In this document: positions 1-8,196 of the stretch, piece after piece
How the letters are laid out: each line of letters begins with the position of its first letter
Numbering within the stretch: position 1 is the stretch's first letter
Source: Desulfobacterales bacterium
Lineage (GTDB): Bacteria; Desulfobacterota; Desulfobacteria; Desulfobacterales; RPRI01
Direction of reading: 5' to 3'
NCBI GenBank assembly: GCA_030689795.1
Contig: JAUYEO010000010.1
Location: 1 to 20,658 of the forward strand
Length of the DNA: 20,658 nt
Notes under the pieces: model-generated
What the model was told of the DNA's origin: nothing
The model's input: the letters and a program-made list of their open reading frames with translations, nothing else
The model's database searches: none
Position numbers and translations under genes: made by a program

Positions 1-883
1 GAAAAGAAACCTTTATCATAAAAGAGCGTGTTTTTGGATCTGCCGCCGGAGCTATTGTGGTGATCTTACCTTCAATTGAAAGGTCATTTGAAGCGGGAAT
101 CGTTATGCCGGCTTTTCTTCCGATGCCGGCATTTTTCACATGGGTTTCGGGAACAACCAGCTCAATGTAGCTGCCTTCAGTTCCTTCAATGCCTATAACG
201 GGCATTCCGGGAGATGCAAGATCCCCCGGCCCCATCATTTTGGCTGTAATAACCCCGTTATAAGGAGCATATATTGTTGAGTCTTTGTTGAATGATTTTG
301 CGGATGAGAGGGCGGCTTCCGCCTGTTTCACACGATGGCTTGCTGCCTGAACCATTGCTTCAGCTTGTAAGAGGGCAGCTTCAGCCTGGCTGTTCCGGGC
401 CTCCGCAGCCTCGAATTCCTGCCTGCTTGCCGATTCTTTTTTTAAAAGGTTGAGATAACGCCGGTAAGTCGCGCCTGCAAGCCTCGCTCCGGCTCTTGCC
501 GAATCGGCTCCCGCAATGGCTGCTGCGTGAGTCTTGACTGCTTCTCCCGCAGCCTCTTCAGCCTGCTGCAATTGTGCGCCAACCTGGCTGTTATCGAGAA
601 GAACGAGTATATCGCCCTTTTTCACGAAATCGCCTTCTTTTACATTTATCGCCCTGACTGCGGCCATCAGTTTGCTTGACAGGGTGCTTGCATTTACCGC
701 GTGGACTGTCCCCATTGCCTCATACAGAAGCGGCTGCTTTTCAATCCGCGCTTCCGAAACCTGAGCCTTTATAACTCCGGACATTTCCCCTTTGGAGTTG
801 CCCGGTTCTATTTTCCCGCTGCAGCCTGAAAAGGCGAAGATCAGTAAAAATATTATTAAAGTTGACGCTGTTCTTTGAAGCAT
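1..883 (-). CDS. RND efflux periplasmic adaptor (MFP/HlyD-type) lipoprotein, partial
   Basis: The gene is cut by the window edge; 294 N-terminal residues are visible. Membrane fusion proteins of this family bridge an inner-membrane RND pump and an outer-membrane channel in the periplasm. The N-terminus is a lipoprotein signal peptide with a lipobox ending FSGC (Cys21). Then come a biotinyl-lipoyl-like half motif (GDFVKKGDILVLLDN, about 75-90), a long Ala/Glu/Gln-rich coiled-coil hairpin (about 95-190), the returning half motif (IYAPYNGVITAKMM) and the start of the beta-barrel domain. The ATG at 883 follows a GAGGAG ribosome site. It begins 17 bp after the stop of the cytochrome gene, so the two are probably cotranscribed. 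The pump and channel genes should lie beyond the left edge. The substrate cannot be read from the sequence. Confidence 0.9.
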   Translation of the reverse strand, partial: MLQRTASTLIIFLLIFAFSGCSGKIEPGNSKGEMSGVIKAQVSEARIEKQPLLYEAMGTVHAVNASTLSSKLMAAVRAINVKEGDFVKKGDILVLLDNSQVGAQLQQAEEAAGEAVKTHAAAIAGADSARAGARLAGATYRRYLNLLKKESASRQEFEAAEARNSQAEAALLQAEAMVQAASHRVKQAEAALSSAKSFNKDSTIYAPYNGVITAKMMGPGDLASPGMPVIGIEGTEGSYIELVVPETHVKNAGIGRKAGITIPASNDLSIEGKITTIAPAADPKTRSFMIKVSF

Positions 884-900
884 GTCGGACTCCTCGGATT

Positions 901-3564
901 CTAGTAAATATTTCTAAATATTGCAAGCATGTTGGGATGATGAATCTCTTCAGTCATATCTATGGTGTGACACAGCTTGCAGTTTTTATTTGCTCCTATC
1001 GGATAAGCATTTTTCTGGTATTGTACGGGTTGGAAATTTTCCCTGTCGTTTCCGAATATATTCGATGCCGGATACTCCGCGTGGGTAATTCCATGACATG
1101 CAGGGCACATTATACCGACTTCGTCCGAACGCGAGCTGTAGAGAGATTTTTTATCCTTTGTCCAGACATTGGGCGGCGACTGGTCCGTTTCAGGAGGCTT
1201 GAAATCAACATGGCAATTCAGGCAGTCGGGCTGGTTTATCCATGCTTTCCTCGGTTCAATCTGTTTAACATTATCGGCAGATCTCGGCCTGAGATGTTTC
1301 ATGAGCCTTTCGGCCTCACTTTTGCCCTCGTTTTTTTCGGACACAAGAAGACTTAAAGCATGATCCTCCATCTTCCCGTGACAGCTTGAACAATCAAGGC
1401 CGCTTTTACTGTGAATGCCCCTGTAACTTTTTGTGAATCCGGATGACGGATGGCAGTTACGGCACGGATCAGGATCATTTGTAGAAATGTAATTTGCGTG
1501 GAAACCATGTATGGCCGCTGAAAGATTTAAATGCTTTGTCTTTTCGCCGGTCCCCGGCTGCTCTCCCGCATGGCAATTCGAACACATTCTGGGATTACCG
1601 TTTCTGGATAACATTTCAAGATCGGTGCGGTTTATCCGGTCATGGGTCTTTAAAATATCAAGCGACGTTTCATCAGAAAGGCCGGTTATGTTCTTCCTGC
1701 CCCAGTTCCCTCCGTGACAGTTACGGCAACCCATTTCTGTTGATGCCGGCACAGAAACTCCCGTAGAGCAAAGCAGGTCTCCTGTTTTAGAATCTCTTGC
1801 TTCAACATAAACAAGCGGGAAGGGCACAAAGGCTCCGTCGTCCCTGTATGGTATGACCGGAAGATCACTTGCCGAGTAAGCCATAAGGCTTTCATTAAAA
1901 TCCATTTCACCGGTTGTTTTCTTTCCCGAAAATCCTTCATTATCATTAATCCGGCGGCCATAAAAAGATCTGGAATATTGCCAGAAATTGGAGTTTGAGG
2001 AAGGTGTATTAAATCCATCTTCGATCCGGTAAGTCATGCGCAGGCTGCCTGCAACAATTTCGGGTGTTTTCCCCCTTTTTATGAGCTGGGCATAGATTGT
2101 ATTTCCGGGTTGCGAAATGCTGAAAAACCGGTTGTTGTCCGATATAAAATGCATCCCTTTCCCGCTCCACACAAGCAGGATATATTTATCTTTCGAAGGA
2201 TCGAAGAGGGGGATTTGGGGTTTAATAGGGGCGATGGAATATTCGGAAGGCAGTTCCTCTTTCCTGCTGTTAAGCTCTTTTACTATATACGCGGCAAGAG
2301 CCTTTTTTTCTGCATTGGTTCCGGGAAAAGGCGGCATAAATTCATTTATTTTACCCATGCCGTTAAGCATTGACTCCATTCCGTATTGTGAATATTTTTT
2401 TGTTGCAGCAGTGATATCATTAATAAAACCGCCAACAGAATGACAGGAGATGCACATGAGTCTGAATATTTCACGCCCTGCCTGGATCCGGTTTGTTTCG
2501 TCTATTTTTTTTAAGGAAACCCATCTTGTAGTTTTTAATATCCCGTTATTGATCATGAAATCGATATCTTTTGCGGAAACGGAATTGGAATATATATTTC
2601 CATATATTATATAAGGTCTCCTGCCCGCTTCTCTGATCCATTCAAAAGAGCCTAAGTATAAAACGCCCATAATCAAAAGAGAGAAGGTTGCTCCTTTTTT
2701 GACATAACCGGGCATTCGTATCGCCATGAATACTCCGGCAATAAAAATAAGTGGTGACAGGAACAGGAATGTTTTGATAAGAGGCGGCATTTCGGGTGAG
2801 AGTTTTAAAATCATGAGTTTTTGAGGCTCGGGAAGAGAGGAAACATACCACCATGCGGAAGCAAGCAAAAAGAGAAACGGGATAAGGAGCCACTTGGCGC
2901 AGTATTTTTCCAGGGAATTCCTTAAAGCCTTTTCTTTTACAGTCGAGGAAGTTACAAAGCCGAAAAGCCCCGCAAGCATTAACGCCATGAATGTTCTGAA
3001 AAAAAGGGATGGCCAGAAAGAAGGATTGAAAAAACCATCCCAGAAATTTCCGCTTGAAAGCCACTTCCCGGGAGTCAGCATAAATGAAATTATGCCGTTT
3101 ATTACAAAAAGAGAGAGCCAGCCGAAAGCAAAATAGAGCCAGCCGATTCTAAGATGATCTTTTTTGTTCATCTTCCCGAAGGTATAAAAATAGACAAAAA
3201 GGGCAACAATCTCTCCGAGGAAAAAAACCCATTCCGTAGCAAAGCCGAAAACAAAATTATGTATGAGGATAGATGTGGCAGCAGGGTTTAACAGAGAAAT
3301 GGTAAACCATATACCAACACCTGTAATTGCTCCGAAAACCATGGTTATAAGAAGAAAAAACTTTGTATGCTTTCTCGTGTATTCCAGTATATCGGCAGAA
3401 TTTTCCCTGTACCCCTTTATTTCAGTGAGTACAAGAAACAGGCCTCCGCCTACGGCAAAATGGGCAACGTAAACATGAATTACGGCGATAAAGGCGATCA
3501 GGGTTCCGCCTCCCAGGAAACCGAGATCCCATACCGGGTAATTTATAAGATAGTTATTCAGCAT
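901..3564 (-). CDS. CydA-like membrane subunit fused to an octaheme c-type cytochrome region
   Basis: 887 residues. Residues 1-315 are about eight membrane helices related to CydA of cytochrome bd oxidases. They keep candidate ligands H30/H35 (heme d His region), E111 and E118 (CydA E99/E107 region), and E312 in a REAGRRPY motif matching the b595-ligand motif AEYGRQPW. The b558 His position appears to be R190, and the long quinol (Q) loop is missing. After E312 the chain should emerge in the periplasm. A class I-like cytochrome c domain follows (C371-H375, likely Met410 ligand in FMPPFPG). Then comes a region of about 150 residues without heme motifs, and finally seven more CXXCH motifs at C613, C661, C701, C725, C781, C820 and C862. 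It likely exchanges electrons between c hemes and a bd-type core; whether it reduces O2 is unknown. Its partner gene ends 18 bp upstream. The CydA relation is inferred from motifs. Confidence 0.85.
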   Translation of the reverse strand: MLNNYLINYPVWDLGFLGGGTLIAFIAVIHVYVAHFAVGGGLFLVLTEIKGYRENSADILEYTRKHTKFFLLITMVFGAITGVGIWFTISLLNPAATSILIHNFVFGFATEWVFFLGEIVALFVYFYTFGKMNKKDHLRIGWLYFAFGWLSLFVINGIISFMLTPGKWLSSGNFWDGFFNPSFWPSLFFRTFMALMLAGLFGFVTSSTVKEKALRNSLEKYCAKWLLIPFLFLLASAWWYVSSLPEPQKLMILKLSPEMPPLIKTFLFLSPLIFIAGVFMAIRMPGYVKKGATFSLLIMGVLYLGSFEWIREAGRRPYIIYGNIYSNSVSAKDIDFMINNGILKTTRWVSLKKIDETNRIQAGREIFRLMCISCHSVGGFINDITAATKKYSQYGMESMLNGMGKINEFMPPFPGTNAEKKALAAYIVKELNSRKEELPSEYSIAPIKPQIPLFDPSKDKYILLVWSGKGMHFISDNNRFFSISQPGNTIYAQLIKRGKTPEIVAGSLRMTYRIEDGFNTPSSNSNFWQYSRSFYGRRINDNEGFSGKKTTGEMDFNESLMAYSASDLPVIPYRDDGAFVPFPLVYVEARDSKTGDLLCSTGVSVPASTEMGCRNCHGGNWGRKNITGLSDETSLDILKTHDRINRTDLEMLSRNGNPRMCSNCHAGEQPGTGEKTKHLNLSAAIHGFHANYISTNDPDPCRNCHPSSGFTKSYRGIHSKSGLDCSSCHGKMEDHALSLLVSEKNEGKSEAERLMKHLRPRSADNVKQIEPRKAWINQPDCLNCHVDFKPPETDQSPPNVWTKDKKSLYSSRSDEVGIMCPACHGITHAEYPASNIFGNDRENFQPVQYQKNAYPIGANKNCKLCHTIDMTEEIHHPNMLAIFRNIY

Positions 3565-3582
3565 GAATCATGAGCCTTTGGA

Positions 3583-4653
3583 TCAGGATGTTCTGGTCGA
3601 AAGAGCGCATCTTATTATATATATTATAGCGGCTATTCCAATAATCAGGGAAGCCATGAACATTATCATCGGTGAATACTGGTGAATAACTTTCAGTTTT
3701 TCTACGGCAAAATAGGGTTTGAGAAAGGCGGTTCTCACCATATCCCTCATTATTACCATGAAAAACACGGTTACTATGGCCGACCATGTTGCAGGCCAGA
3801 CTCTGTTTTTAAAGCCGTAAATAAGAGAAACAACTGCGGCAATCAAGCCTGCCAGAAAGACCGTTGTACCTGTACTGTCTCTTCCCATGAAAAGAAGCAT
3901 AATATCTCTCGGCAGGCTGACAATAAACCATGCTCCTGTTAAAACCTGGAAAAGAGTGGCATAGAAAAAATATTTCATTCCTTTTTTTATATTCAAATCC
4001 GCATCTGTCGCGCCGCTTTTCTTTTTTTTCTGCCATGTTATCGCTATAAAAAGGCCGCTTATCGCAACAGAAGCAGCGATAAAGTGAATAAAACGGGGGA
4101 ACAGGGTCGGATCAGAAAGGTTTAAAATGGTCCCGGAGGGTTTGTCGAAATATTGTGTCCATGAGCCGGGGGAGAGCATCAGGGTCATGTTGTTCGTATA
4201 GAAAAAGGCTGTGATGATTAGGAGCAAAACGGTCAGCCCGATAAAATATATGCGGGCAAAAGCGAGTGCCTCGAATTTGAATTTGTAAATATATGCGCTG
4301 TAATATGCAATAATCAGCAGTAAAATGATCGACAGCCAGTAAGCGGCCATAAGAATGGAACTCGTGTAAAAAAAGTTTCCGTAAAGAACCTGCAGAAACA
4401 GGAAAGGAGCCACACCGAAGTTGATGGTGAAAGCTATTACAAAGGTCGTTTTTTCGGATATGTCTCTTTGGAGCGAAACAGCGCTGCTGTCCGGGGACTT
4501 CTTCAATCCGCTGACAAAAGCTATAATTGCAGACCCGAGCATGATGTTCATTAAAAGAATGTGGGCCATGAAAGTAATAATCAGCAGTACCTTGAACCAT
4601 ACCCAGTGAACAGGGATAGTATCGGGAGACGGAATAAGTGCCGCTATGTCCAT
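3583..4653 (-). CDS. CydA-like (CydA-prime) integral membrane subunit without c hemes
   Basis: 356 residues with eight or nine hydrophobic helices and no CXXCH motif. It resembles CydA rather than CydB. H31 lies in FMAHILLMNIMLG, equivalent to the heme-binding His of CydA helix 1. H190 lies in RFIHFIAAS, matching the b558-ligand motif of CydA (RFVHTVAAG in E. coli). The motif TLMLSPGSW at 157-165 parallels SFMLTPGKW at 160-168 in the next gene, so the two proteins look like diverged paralogues. The GRQPW-type acidic ligand is absent (MRDMVRTAF instead). Together they would form a heterodimer in which this subunit may hold the b558-type site that the large subunit lost. The ATG at 4653 is preceded by AGAAGG. 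A palindromic repeat separates it from the gene upstream, so it may start a new transcript. Function is inferred; no biochemical assignment is possible from sequence alone. Confidence 0.75.
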   Translation of the reverse strand: MDIAALIPSPDTIPVHWVWFKVLLIITFMAHILLMNIMLGSAIIAFVSGLKKSPDSSAVSLQRDISEKTTFVIAFTINFGVAPFLFLQVLYGNFFYTSSILMAAYWLSIILLLIIAYYSAYIYKFKFEALAFARIYFIGLTVLLLIITAFFYTNNMTLMLSPGSWTQYFDKPSGTILNLSDPTLFPRFIHFIAASVAISGLFIAITWQKKKKSGATDADLNIKKGMKYFFYATLFQVLTGAWFIVSLPRDIMLLFMGRDSTGTTVFLAGLIAAVVSLIYGFKNRVWPATWSAIVTVFFMVIMRDMVRTAFLKPYFAVEKLKVIHQYSPMIMFMASLIIGIAAIIYIIRCALSTRTS

Positions 4654-4696
4654 AAAATCAAAGCCTTCTTTTACGGTTTCTGGTTGTCCTGGTCTT

Positions 4697-4846
4697 GATG
4701 AAATCGTAAAAAGTCGAAAACAAGTTGGGTTTCATAAAACCACGAGTAACACAAGGTACACGAAGCTGAAAAGATTATATATTTTTTTCCTCCTTCGTGC
4801 TCTTCGTGGCCTTCGTGGTAAAAACCGGACTTTTTACGAAACCATC
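4697..4846. repeat. Nested palindromic MITE-like repeat element
   Basis: Outer ends are an inverted pair: GATGAAATCGTAAAAAGTCG at 4697-4716 and its near reverse complement at 4826-4846. Nested inside is a second imperfect 27 bp inverted pair (4739-4765 and 4793-4819, 19 of 27 matching) built from CACGAAG-type units. The outer sequence recurs at 13486, 17688, 17720 and 20521, so it is a dispersed family. It overlaps the stop codon of the HEAT-repeat gene. It could fold into a long hairpin in RNA and act as a terminator or processing site between the two operon halves. No coding sequence is present. Confidence 0.8.
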
Positions 4847-5540
4847 AAACATCAATCGGTTCTTGAAGGATTTTATTTACAATATTTTTTATCGTGAATC
4901 TACTAATGATACCATCTGAATAAATCTTTACCACCGAATCATCATTTTTCAGGGGCAATAAAACAGACTGTGCTCTGACGGGGTCTATTGCTCCGATCGC
5001 CCATGCTGAAAGGCCGCGAAGCATCGAATCGCAGGACTCAAGGCAGGGAATAAGGAAAACAAAGGAATCCCTCACAAGATGAGGCTTTACTCCTGCAATC
5101 CTTCCGATTCCCCAGATAACTCCCTGCTGAAGAACTTCGTTTTCGAGATAGTTTCCGTCTTTATTGATATAAGATATAAGGATGCGGCTGTATTCTTCCC
5201 CCAGCCGCATATTTCTTGCAAGAATCTCTCCCATAGCTTCGGGAGAACCCCATCCTATTCCGCCCGATTCGTCGTTTAAATTCCACATGAGACGGCGCAT
5301 GACAACACGTGCTGATTCAATATCGGCATCTGCAATAGAAGAAACCGTTTCTCCCATTGCGGTGACTGCCCGCCATTTAATCAGTTCATCGGTATGATAG
5401 AGACAGGAAAAAAGATGATTTACAATCTGTCTTCCGGGAACCCCCCGAATTTCTGAAAGCCGTTCATTAAAATCATTTCCGGACAGAATTTCAAAGATCT
5501 TTTTTTTTAAACTCTTTCCCCCGGTTCGGTTTATATCCAT
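4845..5540 (-). CDS. HEAT-repeat protein, DVU0298-like
   Basis: 231 residues, soluble and helical, with HEAT-like segments such as IKWRAVTAMGETVSSI (about 54-69), a central QQGVIWGIGRIAG and LRGLSAWAIGAIDP. It resembles the small HEAT-repeat proteins annotated as the DVU0298 family in sulfate reducers, whose role is unknown; such proteins usually mediate protein contacts. It follows the ferredoxin gene by 8 bp, so its translation is probably coupled to it. The ribosome site is weak (GGGACGG region inside the upstream gene). Its TGA stop lies in the right terminus of the palindromic repeat at 4697-4846, so the native C-terminus may have been set by insertion of that element. A link to the oxygen-reductase/ferredoxin genes is inferred only from position. 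Confidence 0.75.
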   Translation of the reverse strand: MDINRTGGKSLKKKIFEILSGNDFNERLSEIRGVPGRQIVNHLFSCLYHTDELIKWRAVTAMGETVSSIADADIESARVVMRRLMWNLNDESGGIGWGSPEAMGEILARNMRLGEEYSRILISYINKDGNYLENEVLQQGVIWGIGRIAGVKPHLVRDSFVFLIPCLESCDSMLRGLSAWAIGAIDPVRAQSVLLPLKNDDSVVKIYSDGIISRFTIKNIVNKILQEPIDV

Positions 5541-5548
5541 GCTTTATG

Positions 5549-5740
5549 TTAGTTTCCGTCCCAGGAGATGCAATCTGAAGGACAGTTTTTAATGGCTTCG
5601 TTAACTTCTGTTTCAGGGTAGATCGGAAGCTCTGATATTTCGATATAACCTGCGCTGCTCAATTTGAAAACAGAGGGAGCAACCTCGATGCAGATGCCGC
5701 AAAGTATGCAGTCGCCAAGTTCAACAACCGGTGTTTTCAT
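5549..5740 (-). CDS. Small single [4Fe-4S] ferredoxin
   Basis: 63 residues. Cys11, Cys14 and Cys17 (CILCGIC) with Cys53 (CPSDC) give the ligand set of a single [4Fe-4S] cluster in the small monocluster ferredoxin fold; Cys57 is an additional cysteine. It is a soluble cytoplasmic one-electron carrier. It starts 9 bp after the flavodiiron protein gene and precedes the HEAT protein by 8 bp, so it sits in the same transcript. A role as electron donor or acceptor beside Roo and rubredoxin is plausible but inferred. Length is normal for the family and no residue appears to be missing. Confidence 0.9.
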   Translation of the reverse strand: MKTPVVELGDCILCGICIEVAPSVFKLSSAGYIEISELPIYPETEVNEAIKNCPSDCISWDGN

Positions 5741-5749
5741 TCGCCGTTT

Positions 5750-6934
5750 TTATCCTGTTATTGCTTTTCCTATTTTCTTTCCCAGTTCAATGCATGCTTC
5801 AAGGGATTGGTTATCAGGCACGTATTGAACCTTCAACCCTGGATCGATGATTTCAATATTCATTGATTCAAGTTCATTCTTAATAAGATTTACAGCTTCT
5901 CCGCTCCATCCGTATGAACCGAAGGCAGCCCCGATTTTATTTTTCGGCTTAAGTCCCTTCATGTATGTCAGAAAATCGCTGACGGTTGGAAAGAGGCCGT
6001 TATTTAACGTGGGAGAACCGACTATGATTGCCTTTGCATCAAGAACCTCGGTCATTATATCGCTGCGGTTCCATTTTCTCAGTTGCATCGGCCTTGCCTC
6101 TATTCCCTGCCCGCTCAGGCCTTCAACAATTGCTTCAGCCATCTTTTCAGTGCTGTGCCACATGGTATCATATACGACTACGGCTTTATTCTTTGCATCT
6201 TGTCTGCTCCACTTGACATACGCATTAATGATTTTTCCGGGGTCTTTGCGCCATAATATGCCGTGATCGGGGCATATCATGTTAAATTCTAGTTTGAGAT
6301 TTGTTACGTGTTCAACCAGTTTTAAAATAAGCGGAGAGTAGAGCAGAAGAATGTTGGCGAAATATTTTTTTGCATGGGGCATGATGGTATCCCCGACCAG
6401 GTCATCGAACTTTTCATGTCCCGCATAATGCTGGCCGAAAGCGTCGCTTGAAAAAAGGATTTTATCTTCTTTGAGGTAGGAGAACATGCTGTCCGGCCAG
6501 TGAAGCATCCTTGTTTCCATAAAAGTTATTGTTCTGCTTCCGATGCTGAGTTCTTCCCCGTTTTCAACCGGACGGTAATTCCATTTCTGCCCGAAATGGC
6601 GGGAGAGGTTTTTCTGGCCCATTTTCGAGCAGAAGAGAGGCTTTTCTTCTCCGACTTTGTGCATTACACGGGGCAGGCTTCCGGAATGATCCATCTCCGT
6701 GTGATTGCTGATAACATAGTCGATTTGTTTCGGATCTATTATTTTCGATATATTATCAATAAGTTGATCGGCAAATTCCGCTTTAACAGTATCTATGAGC
6801 ACTGTTTTTTTGTCCAGAATCAAAAAAGCATTGTAGCTTGTCCCCAGGTCGGTTGTATATCCATGAAAGTCTCTGATATTCCAGTCATTAACACCGACAT
6901 CATAAATGTCTTTAGCTATCTTTACGGGTTTCAT
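5750..6934 (-). CDS. roo: Rubredoxin:oxygen oxidoreductase (flavodiiron protein, FprA family)
   Basis: 394 residues, the usual length of class A flavodiiron proteins. The metallo-beta-lactamase-like domain (1-249) carries the diiron ligands H78-x-E80-x-D82, H145, D164 and H224, matching the Desulfovibrio gigas enzyme set nearly position for position. The flavodoxin domain (250-394) binds FMN through YDTMWHST, SPTLNNG and FGSYGWSG. The enzyme reduces O2 to water in the cytoplasm (some relatives reduce NO), taking electrons from rubredoxin. A rubredoxin gene lies just upstream in the same direction, the classical pairing. The ATG at 6934 is preceded by a CAGGAAAAAG ribosome site. All catalytic residues are present, so the protein should be active. 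O2 against NO preference cannot be decided here. Confidence 0.96.
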   Translation of the reverse strand: MKPVKIAKDIYDVGVNDWNIRDFHGYTTDLGTSYNAFLILDKKTVLIDTVKAEFADQLIDNISKIIDPKQIDYVISNHTEMDHSGSLPRVMHKVGEEKPLFCSKMGQKNLSRHFGQKWNYRPVENGEELSIGSRTITFMETRMLHWPDSMFSYLKEDKILFSSDAFGQHYAGHEKFDDLVGDTIMPHAKKYFANILLLYSPLILKLVEHVTNLKLEFNMICPDHGILWRKDPGKIINAYVKWSRQDAKNKAVVVYDTMWHSTEKMAEAIVEGLSGQGIEARPMQLRKWNRSDIMTEVLDAKAIIVGSPTLNNGLFPTVSDFLTYMKGLKPKNKIGAAFGSYGWSGEAVNLIKNELESMNIEIIDPGLKVQYVPDNQSLEACIELGKKIGKAITG

Positions 6935-6970
6935 TTCTTTTTCCTGATATAATTGAGTTGATGGTTCCTG

Positions 6971-7000
6971 TCTCCCGTTCCCCGATCGGAGTCCGGGAGA
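6971..7000. other. Intergenic hairpin between rubredoxin and roo
   Basis: TCTCCCG at 6971-6977 pairs with CGGGAGA at 6994-7000, and the loop contains the self-complementary CCGATCGG. No T-run follows, so it is unlikely to be a simple terminator. It may stabilise or process the mRNA between the rubredoxin and flavodiiron genes. Confidence 0.45.
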
Positions 7001-7029
7001 AGCTTTACGGGAGTGACAGAATTTTTGAT

Positions 7030-7188
7030 TTATTCTTTTTCAAAATCATCTTTTGAAGCCCCGCAAACCGGACATTCCCAGGTATCGGGCAGGTCTTCAA
7101 ATTTTGTTCCGGGTTTTACGCCGTTATCTGGGTCGCCTGCAGCAGGATCATAAACATAACCGCATACTTTGCATATGTATCTGTCCAT
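7030..7188 (-). CDS. rub: Rubredoxin
   Basis: 52 residues, the typical size. The protein begins MDRYICKVCGYVYDP and has the two knuckles CKVCGY and CPVCGA that hold the Fe(SCys)4 centre, plus the conserved aromatic and acidic core (PGTKFEDLPDTWECPVCG). Two consecutive in-frame ATG codons exist; the one at 7188 sits 5 bp behind a strong AAGGAGG and is preferred over the ATG at 7191. It is the expected electron donor to the flavodiiron protein 95 bp downstream and possibly to desulfoferrodoxin. It is cytoplasmic. No defects are visible. Confidence 0.96.
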   Translation of the reverse strand: MDRYICKVCGYVYDPAAGDPDNGVKPGTKFEDLPDTWECPVCGASKDDFEKE

Positions 7189-7218
7189 CATAACCTCCTT
7201 GTTTCGCTTTTTTTCGGT

Positions 7219-8184
7219 TTAGAGTTGGTCTTTCAATTCAATTACCTTCTTTTCTGTTTCATCACGGACATTACGCATGAATTCAATTGATTTGCCGGCA
7301 GGATCGGAAAGTTCCCAGTTTTCGATTTTGGCTCCCGGTACAAAGGGGCATTCTTCTCCGCAACCCATGGTGATAATAATATCCGGTTTTTCTTTTGAAA
7401 TTGCCTGCTCAATGGATTTTGGCTTGCGAAAGCCCATGTCTATCCCCTTTTCCTGCATGACCTCAACCATAAGCGGGTTGATTGCATCAACAGGAGTGCT
7501 GCCGCCGTTTAAGGCGTCTATTCTGTCCCCTGCAATATAGCGGGCAAAAGCGCTTGCCATCTGGCTGCGGCATGCGTTTTCCCTGCAGGCAAACAGGATC
7601 TTTTTCCTGGTGAGATATGGCCTTAAAATATTGTTGACCGCCTCCTTTACATCCCCGGCAACAGAAGGATGTTTTTCCATGTCATCCCGCTTTTCCATTT
7701 TGCGGTATGTTAAACTTCCTTCAAAACTTGCGCCAACAGCATCGAAAAAATATTTGGCGGTAAGCTTCATACCTTCAAACAGATTGGTTCCTTTTGTTGC
7801 TCCGAGGGCAAGTAGAAAGCCGCGTCGGTTTTTACGGCCAGGATCAGTAAGATTCAGCCTGTATTTGCGTGCCCATAAGGTCTGGCTCCGGTCAATAAGT
7901 GCTTTCATCTGTGCCGGGGCATTGTAGAAAAAGATGGGGGTAGCAAGAACAATAATATCCGCCTCGCGAAGAAGGGAGTAAATTTCATTCATGTCATCAT
8001 CTATAGGACATGTCCCTTTTTTTTCGCATACGCTGTATTCCATGCAGGGCATGATCTTCTTTTTTGCCACCTCGATTACGCGGGTTCCTACTCCGGCGTT
8101 TTCAACTTCGTTCATGAAAGACGAAAGAAGAAAATCGGTATTTCCATTTTTTCTGGGGCTTCCCATCAAGCCAAGCACCAACAT
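7219..8184 (-). CDS. Flavodoxin-fold NAD(P)H:FMN reductase fused to ArsC-type arsenate reductase/LMW phosphatase
   Basis: 321 residues in two domains. Residues 1-185 are an FMN reductase/iron-sulfur flavoprotein-like domain (GSPRKNGNTD, TPIFFYNAPAQMK). Its cysteine motif is incomplete: Cys47, Cys53 and Cys59 remain, but a Cys usually found in the iron-sulfur flavoprotein motif is replaced, so the cluster may be absent or altered. Residues 193-321 match thioredoxin-linked ArsC: the P-loop CRENACRS (C200, R206), the redox pair C275/C279 in TMGCGEECP, and D294 in DPAG as general acid. The fusion could feed flavin-derived electrons to arsenate or disulfide reduction, but no ars transporter lies nearby. 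The ATG at 8184 follows AGGGAG, and the gene starts 12 bp after the cytochrome c7-like gene ends. Domain identities are firm; the substrate is inferred. Confidence 0.9.
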   Translation of the reverse strand: MLVLGLMGSPRKNGNTDFLLSSFMNEVENAGVGTRVIEVAKKKIMPCMEYSVCEKKGTCPIDDDMNEIYSLLREADIIVLATPIFFYNAPAQMKALIDRSQTLWARKYRLNLTDPGRKNRRGFLLALGATKGTNLFEGMKLTAKYFFDAVGASFEGSLTYRKMEKRDDMEKHPSVAGDVKEAVNNILRPYLTRKKILFACRENACRSQMASAFARYIAGDRIDALNGGSTPVDAINPLMVEVMQEKGIDMGFRKPKSIEQAISKEKPDIIITMGCGEECPFVPGAKIENWELSDPAGKSIEFMRNVRDETEKKVIELKDQL

Positions 8185-8196
8185 TATGAAATCTCC

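Noticed and set aside
862..1356. Plus-strand open frame of 164 codons
   Set aside because: It lies entirely over the minus-strand multiheme cytochrome gene, which has clear heme motifs and ribosome site; the plus frame has no recognisable domain.
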